Positions 34,618-46,319 of a DNA stretch of 64,000 nucleotides are shown one piece after another. A program made the position numbers and the translations under genes. The notes under the pieces are model-generated. The model worked only from the letters and a program-made list of their open reading frames with translations, was not told the DNA's origin and ran no database searches. The DNA is from Listeria immobilis (lineage in GTDB: Bacteria; Bacillota; Bacilli; Lactobacillales; Listeriaceae), in the NCBI RefSeq assembly GCF_014322765.1, contig NZ_JAASTZ010000010.1:51522-115521 (forward strand), read 5' to 3'. Each line of letters begins with the position of its first letter. The stretch's first letter is position 1.

Positions 34618-35387
34618 CTTTTTTGGAATAGCTGTTTTACTTTTTCGCCTTGTGTATAACCTATTTCTACCCCCACCCAAAAAGAAGGTTTTAAGACAAA
34701 CTTTAGCTCCTCTACAAAACGTTCATAGATTGCAAGTCCCTCATTTTCTGCAAAAAGAGCAAGTGCTGGTTCATTTTTTAACACATAATCTGACATTGTT
34801 TCTTTTTCGGCTTCCGAAATATATGGTGGATTGGCTAAAATCATGTCGAATTGCTCGCCATTTTGTATGAACGCTTCTAATAAGTCTGTTTCCACAAAAC
34901 GTACATCTGCATTCAATAGTAGGGCATTCTTTTTCGCTATGGCAAGTGCTGAAGCTGAAATATCCGCAGCAGTTATCGCTATACTAGGAAATACTTTTTT
35001 TAACGCAATCGCAATGATTCCACTACCTGTACAAACATCTAATACTGCTGGCAAAGGCTTCTTTTTTAAAAAGGCTTCTGCACAAGCAACTAATTCCTCT
35101 GTTTCCGGGCGAGGAATTAGTACATCTTCTGTCACTAAAAAATCGTAGCCATAGAAGGGAGCTGTTTTTAAGATATATTGCACTGGCTCTCCATCTAAAT
35201 ACCGTTGAAAATCCTCTTGAAATTGTTTTTCATGATTTGCCTCAAGCTCTCGGTTAAATTCCTGCCAAAGCTCCGAGCGAGAAAGCCCCATTCTTGTTTC
35301 GAGTAAAATTTCAGCTGCGTTTTGGTCTAATCCTTTTTCGAGAAGAATTGTTTCTGCATTTTTTAATAACTGACTAATTTGCGTCAT
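34536..35387 (-). CDS. prmC: Peptide chain release factor N5-glutamine methyltransferase
   Basis: 283 aa HemK/PrmC enzyme that methylates the Gln of the GGQ motif in RF1 and RF2. SAM site [16 protein letters not shown] (about 117-132) and catalytic NPPY in [10 protein letters not shown]. It overlaps the end of prfA by 14 bp, so the factor and its modifying enzyme are co-translated. The 3' end contains two perfect DnaA boxes within coding sequence. Confidence 0.95.
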   Translation of the reverse strand: MTQISQLLKNAETILLEKGLDQNAAEILLETRMGLSRSELWQEFNRELEANHEKQFQEDFQRYLDGEPVQYILKTAPFYGYDFLVTEDVLIPRPETEELVACAEAFLKKKPLPAVLDVCTGSGIIAIALKKVFPSIAITAADISASALAIAKKNALLLNADVRFVETDLLEAFIQNGEQFDMILANPPYISEAEKETMSDYVLKNEPALALFAENEGLAIYERFVEELKFVLKPSFWVGVEIGYTQGEKVKQLFQKSYPQSTVVIHKDINSKDRYVTCSNILV

Positions 35388-36450
35388 TTAAATGTTCCAG
35401 CTTACTTGTTTGATCTTCCATGATAAGCGCATCTATAATTTCATCGAGTTTGCCTTCCATAATTTGGTCCAGTTTTTGAATAGTTAAACCAATGCGGTGG
35501 TCTGTTACACGATTTTGTGGGTAATTATATGTGCGAATACGTTCCGAGCGATCTCCTGTTCCAACTGCTGATTTACGGTTAGCATCATATTCTTCTCTTG
35601 CTTCTCGTTCGAATTTATCATAAACACGCGCGCGTAAGACTTTCATTGCTTTATCTTTATTTTTCAGCTGTGAACGTTCATCTTGCATAGAAACAACAAT
35701 CCCGGTTGGAATATGGGTTAAACGCACCGCCGACATGGTTGTATTAACGCTTTGTCCCCCCGCACCAGTGGAAGCAAATGTATCCGTTCGAATGTCTTTA
35801 TCATGTAATTCAATTTCTACTTCTTCCGCTTCTGGTAAAATAGCAACAGTAGCTGTAGATGTGTGGATTCGTCCGCCTGATTCGGTTTCTGGCACACGTT
35901 GCACACGGTGAGCTCCATTTTCATACTTCATACGAGAAAAAGCATCATTCCCATTCATCATGGCGATAATTTCTTTGTAACCACCAATACCTGTTGGGTT
36001 AGCATCCATTATTTCTACTTTCCAACCGCGCGATTCAGCATATTTGCTGTACATTCGGAATAAATCACCCGCAAATAATGCTGCTTCATCACCACCAGCT
36101 GCTCCGCGAATTTCTAGAATAACATTTTTGTCATCATTAGGATCTTTTGGAACAAGAAGTAGTTTCAGTCGTTCTTCCAAATCCACTTTCTCTTTTTGAA
36201 GTTCAGCAAATTCTTCTTTTGCCATTTCTCGCATTTCATCATCTAATTTTTCACTTAATAGTTCTTTTGTTTCTTCAATTTGCTCTGTTACATTTTTATA
36301 CTCACGATATGTTTCCACAGTTGCTGTAATTCCGGATTGTTCTTTGGATAAATCGCGTAGTCGCTTCGGGTCTGATACTACATCAGGATCGCTTAATAGT
36401 TCGTTTAATTCATCATAACGGTCTTCCACCGCTTGTAATCGATCATACAT
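35374..36450 (-). CDS. prfA: Peptide chain release factor 1
   Basis: RF1 ends translation at UAA and UAG. 358 aa from [23 protein letters not shown] lies 11 bases before this ATG, while the GTG four codons earlier overlaps that site. The GGQ motif is in [17 protein letters not shown] and the PxT discriminator in [14 protein letters not shown]. This is the release-factor gene, not the Listeria virulence regulator that shares the symbol prfA. Confidence 0.96.
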   Translation of the reverse strand: MYDRLQAVEDRYDELNELLSDPDVVSDPKRLRDLSKEQSGITATVETYREYKNVTEQIEETKELLSEKLDDEMREMAKEEFAELQKEKVDLEERLKLLLVPKDPNDDKNVILEIRGAAGGDEAALFAGDLFRMYSKYAESRGWKVEIMDANPTGIGGYKEIIAMMNGNDAFSRMKYENGAHRVQRVPETESGGRIHTSTATVAILPEAEEVEIELHDKDIRTDTFASTGAGGQSVNTTMSAVRLTHIPTGIVVSMQDERSQLKNKDKAMKVLRARVYDKFEREAREEYDANRKSAVGTGDRSERIRTYNYPQNRVTDHRIGLTIQKLDQIMEGKLDEIIDALIMEDQTSKLEHLNDAN

Positions 36451-36471
36451 TTTTTTAAACACCTCTTTAAG

Positions 36472-37047
36472 TTATTTTATTGGTGGATGTGCGTGGCATT
36501 TACGACACACTGGATAATAATGATCATTTCCGCCAATCATAATTTGTTCGCCTGTATAAACTGGTTTGCCTTTATCATCAACACGAAGTACCATGGTTGC
36601 TTTTTTGGCACAAAACCAGCAAATCGTTTTCATTTCTTCTAATTTATCTGCATATAACAACAAATACTTCGAGCCTTCAAAAAGTTCATTTCGAAAATCA
36701 TTTTTCAAGCCGTAAGCAATGACAGGAATATTTAAATCATCTACAATTTTTGCTAGCTGAAATACATGCTCTTTTTCTAAAAACTGTGATTCATCTAGCA
36801 AAACACAGCTTGGTTTAGGTGTGATGTCGGCAACAATTTCATAAATATTAGTATCACTAAAAATAGGTGTTGCTTCACGTTTTAATCCAATTCGACTAGA
36901 AATAAAGCCAACTTGGTCCCTGTCATCAATTCCAGAAGTAAAGATAACAACTGATTTATTTTGCTCTTCATAATTATGTGCGACTTTTAGAATTTCAATG
37001 GTTTTTCCACTATTCATGGAACCATAACGGAAAAATAACTGTGCCAT
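36472..37047 (-). CDS. tdk: Thymidine kinase
   Basis: 191 aa. Phosphorylates thymidine to dTMP in salvage. P-loop [11 protein letters not shown] (about 6-16), Walker B LLDESQFL, and a structural zinc site CWFCAKKA ... CRKCH. It leads the tdk-prfA-prmC unit, 21 bp from prfA. The order is shared with Bacillus. Confidence 0.96.
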   Translation of the reverse strand: MAQLFFRYGSMNSGKTIEILKVAHNYEEQNKSVVIFTSGIDDRDQVGFISSRIGLKREATPIFSDTNIYEIVADITPKPSCVLLDESQFLEKEHVFQLAKIVDDLNIPVIAYGLKNDFRNELFEGSKYLLLYADKLEEMKTICWFCAKKATMVLRVDDKGKPVYTGEQIMIGGNDHYYPVCRKCHAHPPIK

Positions 37048-37132
37048 AGGACCGCTCCCTTTTACTTTTTAAACTCTTTTCCTATTTTATCATAGAGCTG
37101 TCGAAATTGGGACATATAGTTTTCCGCCATAT

Positions 37133-37163
37133 AAAAAAGCTATGCCAGAGTCCGACATAGCTT
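37133..37163 (-). terminator. Terminator of the hom-thrC-thrB operon
   Basis: Stem AGCTATG / CATAGCT with an 11-base loop followed by six T on the minus strand, 4 bp after the thrB stop. Confidence 0.88.
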
Positions 37164-37167
37164 AATT

Positions 37168-38034
37168 TTATTGGAAAATTTCTGCGCCGCTACCTTCTAC
37201 CTCAAGCAGTAGGACATCCGCATCCATCTTTAAATTTTGTAAGGAGGTTTGGAGCGTATTAGCTTGAGATCTAGGAGCAAAAACTAATACAGTTGGTCCA
37301 GCTCCACTTAAACAAGTAGCATAAGCGCCTTGTTTGCTCGCAATTTCTCGAATTTGTGGTAAATGTGGAACCAATTTGCTACGGTATTTTTCATGCCATA
37401 AATCTCGTTCCATCATTTCACCAGCTAATTTCATATCATTGTGCAAAATTGCGGCAATCATGACATTCGCGATACTGCTTGCTTTCACTGCCTCTTTAAA
37501 AGGGAGGGCATCAGGTAATACGCCTCTACTTTCAGATGTTAATAGTTCTGCTTTTGGAATAAACGCAATTAATGCGCAATCCGGAAATAGATGGCGTACA
37601 TAAAAGTCTTCTCCATCTAATTTCGCTCCGACTACCCAATTGCCTAAAACTGCTGGGGCAACATTATCTGGATGTCCTTCTATTTCAGCAGCAATTCGTA
37701 CTTTCTCTTCTTTAGTCAGGTTCAATTCACCTAGAGTATTCGCTAATTCAATTCCTGCTACAACTGCGGCAGAACTACTACCCAGGCCACGTGCAGGTGG
37801 AATATCACTGGTCATTGTTAAATAATGCGGTGCCAAATCAGGAGCAAGATTTAATGCAGTTTCGATAATAACATTTGTTTTATCATGGGGAATATCTCCG
37901 CCAATATTATGTTCAATATACCAATCATCCCTAGCTGCACCAATATCTAGCGTTAAATAGAGCGTCAAAGCTAAACCACATGAATCAAAGCCGGGACCAA
38001 GATTGGCCGTAGTTGCCGGGACACGTATACGCAT
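37168..38034 (-). CDS. thrB: Homoserine kinase
   Basis: 288 aa GHMP kinase that makes O-phosphohomoserine. N-terminal VPATTANLGPGFDSCGLAL, phosphate loop PPARGLGSSSAAVVAG (about 79-94), C-terminal CLSGAGPTVLVFA. Its start codon overlaps the thrC stop by one base, so it is coupled to it. Last step but one of threonine synthesis. Confidence 0.96.
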   Translation of the reverse strand: MRIRVPATTANLGPGFDSCGLALTLYLTLDIGAARDDWYIEHNIGGDIPHDKTNVIIETALNLAPDLAPHYLTMTSDIPPARGLGSSSAAVVAGIELANTLGELNLTKEEKVRIAAEIEGHPDNVAPAVLGNWVVGAKLDGEDFYVRHLFPDCALIAFIPKAELLTSESRGVLPDALPFKEAVKASSIANVMIAAILHNDMKLAGEMMERDLWHEKYRSKLVPHLPQIREIASKQGAYATCLSGAGPTVLVFAPRSQANTLQTSLQNLKMDADVLLLEVEGSGAEIFQ

Positions 38035-39089
38035 TAAGCTTTCACTCCTGAACGAAGATGGGCACGCATTGCTTCGATGTCATCTACATGAGAAACAGGG
38101 ATTTCATGCACACTCATTGCAGTATCTGGATCTTTTAATCCGTTTCCAGTGAACACACAAACAACCGTCTCACCTTTTTTGATTGTCCCGTTAGCTATAT
38201 GTTGAATTACACCAGCTAAAGAAGCGGCTGAACCTGGTTCGATAAAGACACCATCTTGCGCGGCGATTTTTTTATAAGCATTGACTATTTCATCATCAGT
38301 AACCGAATGAATGTAGCCATGAGACTCATCACGAGCTACCTCAGCAAGTTCCCAACTAGCAGGGTTTCCAATACGAATCGCTGTTGCAATCGTTTCTGGA
38401 TTAGCAATTGGCTTCCCTTGAACAATTGCAGCTGCACCCTCTGCTTCAAAACCGTGCATTCGAGGAAGACCTGAACTATGCGCTTCGTTCCATTCTTTAA
38501 AACCTTTCCAGTACGCCGAAATATTTCCTGCATTACCAACTGGAATAGCAAGAACGTCCGGAGCGGAGCCTAATTGTTCACAAATTTCAAAAGCTGCTGT
38601 TTTTTGACCTTCTAAACGATAAGGATTCACTGAGTTTACAAGTGTTACTGCTTCTGTTTCAGCAAGTTCACGAACAGACTTTAAAGCTTCATCAAAATTA
38701 CCTTGAATTGAGATAATATCCGCACCATACATGACCGCCTGCGCTAATTTACCAAGCGCAACTTTACCTTCTGGGATAACGATGTATGCTTTCAAACCAG
38801 CACGTGTTGCGTATGCTGCGGCCGCGGCTGAAGTATTTCCTGTTGAAGCACAAATAACTGCTTCCGCGCCTTCTTCTTTTGCCTTAGCCACAGCCATCAC
38901 CATACCACGATCTTTAAAAGAACCAGTTGGATTTAACCCTTCATATTTTCCATATAAAGTGATTCCAAGCTCTTTGGACAAATTCGGCAATGGAATAAGT
39001 GGTGTGTTTCCTTCTGCAAGTGAAATCATCGGTGTATTTTCAGTTACCGGTAGATATTCTTTATATTTTTCAAGTAAACCTTTATACAT
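38034..39089 (-). CDS. thrC: Threonine synthase
   Basis: 351 aa PLP enzyme that converts phosphohomoserine to threonine. PLP lysine is K59 in [11 protein letters not shown], phosphate-binding loop [13 protein letters not shown], and [17 protein letters not shown]. Two bases separate it from the hom stop. Compact type, without the long N-terminal domain of the enteric enzyme. Confidence 0.96.
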   Translation of the reverse strand: MYKGLLEKYKEYLPVTENTPMISLAEGNTPLIPLPNLSKELGITLYGKYEGLNPTGSFKDRGMVMAVAKAKEEGAEAVICASTGNTSAAAAAYATRAGLKAYIVIPEGKVALGKLAQAVMYGADIISIQGNFDEALKSVRELAETEAVTLVNSVNPYRLEGQKTAAFEICEQLGSAPDVLAIPVGNAGNISAYWKGFKEWNEAHSSGLPRMHGFEAEGAAAIVQGKPIANPETIATAIRIGNPASWELAEVARDESHGYIHSVTDDEIVNAYKKIAAQDGVFIEPGSAASLAGVIQHIANGTIKKGETVVCVFTGNGLKDPDTAMSVHEIPVSHVDDIEAMRAHLRSGVKA

Positions 39090-39091
39090 TT

Positions 39092-40378
39092 TTACCCCTC
39101 CACGACGGAATATTTTGCGAGCATTTGCATTTCCGGCTCGTTTTTCACCCTAGCAATTGCTTGTTCTAATTGCGCTTGGCTAGTTGAATGCGTGACGATA
39201 ACAACAGTTGCTGTAAAATCATTATATGGTTGCTGTAAAATTTTATCGAAGCCAACGCCAGCTTCTGCAAAAATTTGAGTTAATTTCAAGAATGTCCCTG
39301 TTTTATCATCCATTGTTAGACGAAGATAATATTTAGAAAAAACTTGTTCTTTTGGTGTATGTTTTGTTTCGTGTTTGTAACTATTGAAGGCATTTCCATT
39401 CGTACCCAGACGACTATTTTTAGCAACAGTGATTAAGTCACTGACTACACTAGTTGCAGTTGGTAATTCGCCAGCTCCAGGACCATAAAACATAGTTTCT
39501 CCAACAGCAGCTCCTGTAACGAATACTGCATTGTTTTCATAGTTTACGCCCGCAAGAGGATGCGCTTTTGGTAATAATACTGGACCAACATTCACATTGA
39601 CCATACCATTTGTTTCTTCAGCTGTACCAACTAGCTTGATTTTGTAGCCTAATTGATAAGCTACTTCAATATCTTCAGGGGAAATTCCACGGATGCCGTT
39701 TGTTTCCACATTATCTAAATCTACATTCATTCCAAATGCTAAACGAGTCATAATAACCATTTTCCTCGCTGCATCAATGCCATCCACATCATTCGTCGGA
39801 TCAGATTCTGCAAAACCTAATGCTTGAGCTTCTGCTAAAACTTCTTCATATGACTTTTTCTCTGTCGTCATTTTTGTTAGCATAAAATTCGTTGTCCCGT
39901 TGACAATGCCCATTACTTTTTGAATTTTATCTGCTGCTAGACTGTTTACAATAGTACGTAAAATTGGAATCCCGCCAGCAACACTTGCTTCATAAAATAA
40001 ATCACAATTATTAGCTTGTGCAACTGCAACTAATTCGTCACCATGTAGCGCAATTAAATCTTTGTTCGCAGTTACTACATGTTTTCCGGCTTTCAAGGCC
40101 TGCAAAATGTATTCCCGCGCAGTTGTGATGCTGCCCATAACCTCGACAACAACAGCAATTTCTGGATCATCCAGTATATCAGACGGATTGGTGGTTAGTT
40201 CAAAACCTTTTGTTTCGTAACGGCGATTTTTCTCTAAGTCGCGAACTAGCACTTTCTTTACAGAAATTCGATAACCAGTTACTTGACTAATTTTTTCTTG
40301 ATGTTCTTCTAAAATATGAATAACACCACTTCCTACCGTTCCAAAACCTAACACACCTACTTGTAACTTTGCTTCCAC
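39092..40378 (-). CDS. hom: Homoserine dehydrogenase
   Basis: 428 aa. Reduces aspartate semialdehyde to homoserine. NAD(P) site [14 protein letters not shown], catalytic region [27 protein letters not shown], and a C-terminal ACT domain (about 350-428) for threonine feedback. RBS GGAGG. First gene of the threonine operon; no T-box or leader peptide was seen. Confidence 0.96.
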   Translation of the reverse strand: MEAKLQVGVLGFGTVGSGVIHILEEHQEKISQVTGYRISVKKVLVRDLEKNRRYETKGFELTTNPSDILDDPEIAVVVEVMGSITTAREYILQALKAGKHVVTANKDLIALHGDELVAVAQANNCDLFYEASVAGGIPILRTIVNSLAADKIQKVMGIVNGTTNFMLTKMTTEKKSYEEVLAEAQALGFAESDPTNDVDGIDAARKMVIMTRLAFGMNVDLDNVETNGIRGISPEDIEVAYQLGYKIKLVGTAEETNGMVNVNVGPVLLPKAHPLAGVNYENNAVFVTGAAVGETMFYGPGAGELPTATSVVSDLITVAKNSRLGTNGNAFNSYKHETKHTPKEQVFSKYYLRLTMDDKTGTFLKLTQIFAEAGVGFDKILQQPYNDFTATVVIVTHSTSQAQLEQAIARVKNEPEMQMLAKYSVVEG

Positions 40379-40459
40379 TTGAAAACCTCCTTATTATTGT
40401 TTAACTAAACAGAAAATTTAACTTTTTTATTACCTACTCATAAAAAAGTAATTAGTGAT

Positions 40460-40489
40460 ATTATACGCAACTTCACAGGGAAAAGTAAA
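40460..40489 (-). promoter_or_regulatory. Sigma-A promoter candidate of the threonine operon
   Basis: Minus strand: TTTACT (40489-40484), 18-bp spacer, TATAAT (40465-40460), about 80 bp before hom. Confidence 0.6.
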
Positions 40490-40517
40490 CCCTGAACAGA
40501 AAGTTTTTTAAACTATA

Positions 40518-40550
40518 TAAAAAAGGACACACAACAAAAGTCGTGTATCC
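40518..40550 (-). terminator. Terminator after the phospho-beta-glucosidase gene
   Basis: Stem GGATACAC / GTGTGTCC with a 10-base loop and six T on the minus strand. It insulates the accessory PTS operon from hom. Confidence 0.85.
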
Positions 40551-40586
40551 CTTGTGACATAGGAAAGTAATATCCCACTTATATTT

Positions 40587-42014
<1,428 letters not shown>

Positions 42015-42026
42015 TCAACCCACTCC

Positions 42027-43886
42027 TTATACATTGACTGCTAGAATTGCTGTTTCTTTATCCACATTTCCTTCTGCAATCATTTCTATTGATGAATATT
42101 GTGGTGTATTTGTTACCACTATCGGTACTTGTGTAACATACCCTGCCGCTTTAATCTTTTCCATATCAAATGTCAGTAATAATTGATTTTTGGTCACCTG
42201 CTGTTCTACCTCAATTACTGTTTCAAAATATTGACCATTTAATTCAACTGTATTTAAGCCAACATGAATTAAAATCTCTAACCCATTATCTGATACAAGC
42301 CCAATAGCATGCTTGGTTGGAAAAATTGCTACAACTTTCCCGTCAAACGGTGCATAAACTTCACCAATTGTTGGTTCAACGGCAAATCCTTTTCCTAATG
42401 CCTCGGATGCAAAAGCCTCATCTTCCACTTGACTTAATGGAACCACTTTTCCTGGAACTGGACTACTAATCGTTGTATTTTCCAAAATGACAGATTTCAT
42501 TTCTGGAATTTGATTTTCTTCTTCCTTCTCAAATTTGAAACTTAAAATATACGTTATAATCGCTGTAACACTTGCTGAAATGATTAATGCTATGGTGATA
42601 TTCCAAAAAAACTTCAACGTGTCGTCACCGATATATAACAAAATGGCAGGTAAACCAGATGATCCCGTTGCAAACCGATGTGTATGTGTTAAACCAGCAT
42701 ATAACCCACCTGCTGCACCACCAATCATAGCGGCTATTAAAGGGTATTTTTTAGGCAAATTGACTCCGTACAATGTCGGCTCTGTAATTCCCATATACGC
42801 AGTGATTGATCCTGAAACAGCTAATTGTTTCATTTTTTTATTTTTCGTCCGGAAAGCAACTACTAATGCTGCTGTTGCTTGAGCTATATTGGAAACAAGT
42901 GCACCTGGTCCAAAAATACTGTCATAGCCAATATCAGCCATTTGGATAACACCTAATGGCGCAATACCATTATGTAAGCCAAACATAACCATAATTGGCA
43001 GTAATCCACCAATTAATACTGCTGGCAACCAACTAGCATTGACACTTAGGAAGATAAAGAATGATGCTAAATAGCCACCCAAAATGTTACCAATTGGTCC
43101 TAGTACTGAAAATGCTAAAGTTCCCATAATAAGAAACGTAAGCATTGGCACAAACACTAGCTCAACGGATTTAGGAATAATTCGATTTAAGAATTTTTCC
43201 ACATATGATTGACAGAAAATGATAATCAAAATTGGAATAACGGAACCCGTGTAGGTTGCTAATGTGAAAGGAATTAAATCAAAAAACTTCACAGGATCTC
43301 CTGCTGCAACAAGTGCTCCCCAGCTTGGGTGCATCAACATCGCCGCCACGGATGCCGCCAGAATAGGATTACATCTTAATTTCTGTGCAACAGTAAATGC
43401 TAACATCATCGGCAGAAAGAAGAAGACCCCATCTGCAAAGAGATTTAACATATAATACGTTTGCGAATCTGTCGTTATAACCTTGCAAACTACTAATAAG
43501 GCAAGTACTGCTTTAACCATCCCTGCTCCAGATAAAGCTGGAATAATTGGTTGAAACACTCCAGATACAAAATCAATCGCTGCCGCAACCGGTTTTTTCT
43601 TCTCTGAACCATTGTCAGTCGATTTTTTTGTGCTTGTGTCGATATTTTTTTCAATCTCCTCAAAAACATCTTTTACATGTGTGCCTATTACTACTTGATG
43701 GACACCTGCGTTATTAATATATTTAGTAACGCCATCTAATTCTTGTAACTGCTTTTTTTGTAGCTTCGTCTCATTTGCTAGTTTAAAACGTAATCTTGTT
43801 TGACAGTGATACGCTTCTGTTATATTTTCTTTTCCACCTAATTGTTGAATAATATCTTTTGCCAATTGTTCATATTTTTTGCTCAT
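42027..43886 (-). CDS. Beta-glucoside PTS enzyme IIBCA
   Basis: 619 aa single-chain transporter. EIIB (1-90) has phospho-Cys28 in ITEAYHCQTRLRF; EIIC (about 105-450) has some ten membrane helices with GLHNGIAPLG and MGITEPTLYGVNLP; EIIA (about 470-619) is of the glucose type with PVPGKVVPL and phospho-His541 in ILIHVGLNTVEL. It imports and phosphorylates a beta-glucoside. Start at the ATG after AGGAG; the GTG three codons earlier overlaps the RBS. Confidence 0.93.
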   Translation of the reverse strand: MSKKYEQLAKDIIQQLGGKENITEAYHCQTRLRFKLANETKLQKKQLQELDGVTKYINNAGVHQVVIGTHVKDVFEEIEKNIDTSTKKSTDNGSEKKKPVAAAIDFVSGVFQPIIPALSGAGMVKAVLALLVVCKVITTDSQTYYMLNLFADGVFFFLPMMLAFTVAQKLRCNPILAASVAAMLMHPSWGALVAAGDPVKFFDLIPFTLATYTGSVIPILIIIFCQSYVEKFLNRIIPKSVELVFVPMLTFLIMGTLAFSVLGPIGNILGGYLASFFIFLSVNASWLPAVLIGGLLPIMVMFGLHNGIAPLGVIQMADIGYDSIFGPGALVSNIAQATAALVVAFRTKNKKMKQLAVSGSITAYMGITEPTLYGVNLPKKYPLIAAMIGGAAGGLYAGLTHTHRFATGSSGLPAILLYIGDDTLKFFWNITIALIISASVTAIITYILSFKFEKEEENQIPEMKSVILENTTISSPVPGKVVPLSQVEDEAFASEALGKGFAVEPTIGEVYAPFDGKVVAIFPTKHAIGLVSDNGLEILIHVGLNTVELNGQYFETVIEVEQQVTKNQLLLTFDMEKIKAAGYVTQVPIVVTNTPQYSSIEMIAEGNVDKETAILAVNV

Positions 43887-43969
43887 ATAAACCACTCCTA
43901 TAAGTTTAACGAGATTATGCTCTTACCGGTAAAACATAAGCTCTCTCTGAAAAGCAATTTACCATGAAT

Positions 43970-43983
43970 TGATAACGGTTCCA
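43970..43983. promoter_or_regulatory. Candidate cre site upstream of the beta-glucoside operon
   Basis: TGATAACGGTTCCA matches the CcpA consensus TGWAANCGNTNWCA except at two positions. It is 84 bp upstream of the PTS gene, in the divergent region shared with the metallo-beta-lactamase-fold gene. A CcpA role fits a sugar PTS but is inferred. Confidence 0.4.
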
Positions 43984-44151
43984 ATAGTTTTTATTAAATA
44001 AGAAACGGATTTCATCTTATTTTTTAAAATAGCTTTTTTTGTAAAATTAATTTCAACTATAAGGAACCATTTTTTCTGTCGACTTGACTTAAAGTGGGCT
44101 TTAACTGTTATAATCTTTTTAACAGAATAACGATTGAAGGGACTGAACTAA

Positions 44152-44961
44152 ATGACAAAGAAGAAGCAAGCAATTCCACCTAACACCAAATTTTTTCAAC
44201 AAGAAGCTTTTCAAAATGAAACAACAACAGTTATTCGTTGGCTTGGGAATTCAGGTGTTTTATTAAATAGTGGTACAACAAATATCTTAATTGATCCCGT
44301 TTTGGAAGGTTTTGATATTCCCCTTCTGATTGATATGCCTATACCTCCAGAAGACATCCCTCATTTGGACGCTATTTTAATCACTCACTCCGATAACGAC
44401 CATTACAGTTTGCCAACACTCAAAAAATTAATTCCAGTGACTAGCTCGTTTCATGGGCCAGAGTACGTCGCTCGTTTAATGCGTGAACAGTTGCAAATTG
44501 ATGCAAATGGCCATAAGATTTATGACACTTTTAAAATCAACAATCTGACAATTTCTTTAACAAAAGCTGACCATTTGTGGCAAAATGCAACAACGAAGTT
44601 TGAGCATACCTTTAAAATAGAAGACTATTGTGGCTACTGGATTGACACGCCAGATGGTACTTTGTGGATTCCTGGCGATTCCCGTTTGCTACAAGAACAA
44701 CTTGAAATGACACCTCCAGATGCAATTCTTTTTGATTTCTCAGACAATGAATGGCATATCGGCTTTGCTAATGCTGTAAAACTTGCAAATACATATCCTC
44801 AGGCTGATTTAATCCTTTCACATTGGGGAACAGTTGATGCTCCTGATATGAATGTCTTTAACGCAGATCCCGCCGACTTATTTGATAAAGTTATTAACCC
44901 TGATCGAATTCAACTATTAGCAGCTGGCGAACCTATTATACTAACCAAAAAAACGAACTAG
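44152..44961 (+). CDS. Metallo-beta-lactamase-fold hydrolase (UlaG-like)
   Basis: 269 aa. The metal motif ILITHSDNDHYSLPTL is the HxxxDH form of the MBL fold; GNSGVLLNSGTTNILIDPVL precedes it and IPGDSRLL and LSHWGTVD supply later ligands. It resembles L-ascorbate-6-phosphate lactonase UlaG and general metal-dependent hydrolases of the UPF0173 type. Divergent from the PTS operon, so it may act on a sugar phosphate, but no function is proved. No signal peptide. Confidence 0.8.
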   Translation: MTKKKQAIPPNTKFFQQEAFQNETTTVIRWLGNSGVLLNSGTTNILIDPVLEGFDIPLLIDMPIPPEDIPHLDAILITHSDNDHYSLPTLKKLIPVTSSFHGPEYVARLMREQLQIDANGHKIYDTFKINNLTISLTKADHLWQNATTKFEHTFKIEDYCGYWIDTPDGTLWIPGDSRLLQEQLEMTPPDAILFDFSDNEWHIGFANAVKLANTYPQADLILSHWGTVDAPDMNVFNADPADLFDKVINPDRIQLLAAGEPIILTKKTN

Positions 44962-44990
44962 CCTAATTAATACTAGCTAGTTCGTTTTTT
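44948..44990. terminator. Bidirectional terminator
   Basis: Perfect 15-bp inverted repeat (44948-44962 and 44976-44990, AAAAAACGAACTAGC and its complement) between the convergent hydrolase and rpiR-type genes. Confidence 0.93.
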
Positions 44991-45881
44991 CTAAAGCTCC
45001 TCAGAAATATCTTTAAAAGTTGTCATTCTTAAAGCTTCAAGCATCCTAGAATTCTCAATTTTCATTTCCATATTTTCATCGTAATTTAACGCGAACAATT
45101 TCGAATATAGAACATTTAATATAAACTGGATAGATTCTTCCGTAGAAAAATTAGCGATTTTGGAATATAACTTTTCCCTGCTTGTTATATTTAAACTAAT
45201 TGTTGAATAGTCACGCAAATAATTCTTTCCACCACTAGTAATACTAATGATTGGCACTTGATTTGCAAGAAGAATTTTTAAGTTTTTCATCGGATAGGAG
45301 GTGGAATTGTTTCCAGAATATGAAATAATCACAGCGCAATCTTGCTTTGTTAAAGTGTGTGAGATAAGGCCCGATTCCGCTTCATCTGCAAAAAAAGCTT
45401 TTTTATGAATGGCATTTAAATTTCGTTTAAAAAGTTCAGCAAAGTATGAATTAGGGCTTCTCCCATAAATAATTGTTGTATTTGCTCGATTGATAATTTG
45501 AGCAGCTTGATTGATATCAGAAAGTGACATTAATGATGCCGTTTCTTTAATAGTCTGGATGCGTAAATTAGCAATATTTTCAATAATTTCTAGCGTATCT
45601 GCCTGATTACCAAAAGGAATATTCGTATCAATGTCAAAGTGATTCCCTGCAAACTGAGCCACTTCATGAGTAAAAGCAAAGATAAATTCTTTCCATCCCG
45701 AGTATTCAAAGTATTTAGCAAAACGTACAAGTGTCGGTTTAGAAGTATGCGTTAATTTAGCCACTTCTTCCATTGTATATTTAGGTAGTTTCTCTCTGTT
45801 AGCCAAAAGAAACTCCGCAATTGTCCGTCGTGCATCTAGTGGCTTAAAGTCCGCTTCTTCAATTTTTTGAAAAAGATACAT
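44991..45881 (-). CDS. RpiR family transcriptional regulator
   Basis: 296 aa from MYLFQKIEEADFKPLDARR; an upstream in-frame ATG (45902) would add seven residues. The N-terminal HTH_6 domain (about 1-80) has YTMEEVAKLTHTSKPTLVRFAKYFEYSGWKEF, and a SIS sugar-phosphate domain follows (about 120-250) with TIIYGRSPNS and CAVIISYSGNNSTSYP. Such regulators sense phosphosugars. The beta-glucoside operon 1 kb away has no antiterminator gene, so this is its best candidate regulator. It overlaps the merR-type gene by 23 bp. Confidence 0.85.
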   Translation of the reverse strand: MYLFQKIEEADFKPLDARRTIAEFLLANREKLPKYTMEEVAKLTHTSKPTLVRFAKYFEYSGWKEFIFAFTHEVAQFAGNHFDIDTNIPFGNQADTLEIIENIANLRIQTIKETASLMSLSDINQAAQIINRANTTIIYGRSPNSYFAELFKRNLNAIHKKAFFADEAESGLISHTLTKQDCAVIISYSGNNSTSYPMKNLKILLANQVPIISITSGGKNYLRDYSTISLNITSREKLYSKIANFSTEESIQFILNVLYSKLFALNYDENMEMKIENSRMLEALRMTTFKDISEEL

Positions 45882-46296
45882 TATCTTCCACACTCCCGGC
45901 ATAATTAGTAGTTTTCTGAACAGCCGTATTGATTATTTCAGAGTGATTTATCTTCACTTCATAATTGTTTATTTTATAAGCTAATTTGGCTACTGTTTCA
46001 TTTATTTGCGCTTGCTTTTTAAGTAACTTTTCGTATTCAAGCACAAGGATTTCTTTACGTTCTTTTAGTGTCATATCCCCTTTTTGAAAAAGTTCCGTAT
46101 ACCTTGCAAGTGCATCAATAGATAAACCCGAATTACGCATACATTTAATAAATTCAATCCACTTCAAATCTTCGTTGGAATAATCTCTCACACCCGCAGT
46201 TGTTCGCTTAATTGGAGTGATTAATCCTTGCTGTTCATAATATCTTAATGTTGCTGGAGTGATATTTTGACGAGAAGCTACTTCTGAAATATTCAT
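45859..46296 (-). CDS. MerR family transcriptional regulator
   Basis: 145 aa. HTH at residues 1-70 with MNISEVASRQNITPATLRYYEQQGLITPIKRTTAGVRDY, then a helical dimerisation segment (75-125). No cysteine-rich effector site follows, so it is not a metal sensor of the MerR/CueR kind; it resembles the AdhR/YfmP-like group. RBS TAGGAGG. It lies 23 bp after the MFS gene and probably controls it. Confidence 0.87.
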   Translation of the reverse strand: MNISEVASRQNITPATLRYYEQQGLITPIKRTTAGVRDYSNEDLKWIEFIKCMRNSGLSIDALARYTELFQKGDMTLKERKEILVLEYEKLLKKQAQINETVAKLAYKINNYEVKINHSEIINTAVQKTTNYAGSVEDNVSFSKN

Positions 46297-46319
46297 TTTA
46301 GTTCCTCCTAAGCACTTTT

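Noticed and set aside
35374..36450. Virulence regulator PrfA
   Set aside because: The protein has the GGQ motif of release factor 1 and no CRP/FNR features; only the gene name coincides.
40379..40586. T-box or threonine leader before hom
   Set aside because: The 208-bp gap shows a plain promoter and the terminator of the neighbouring operon, but no T-box motif or Thr-rich leader peptide.
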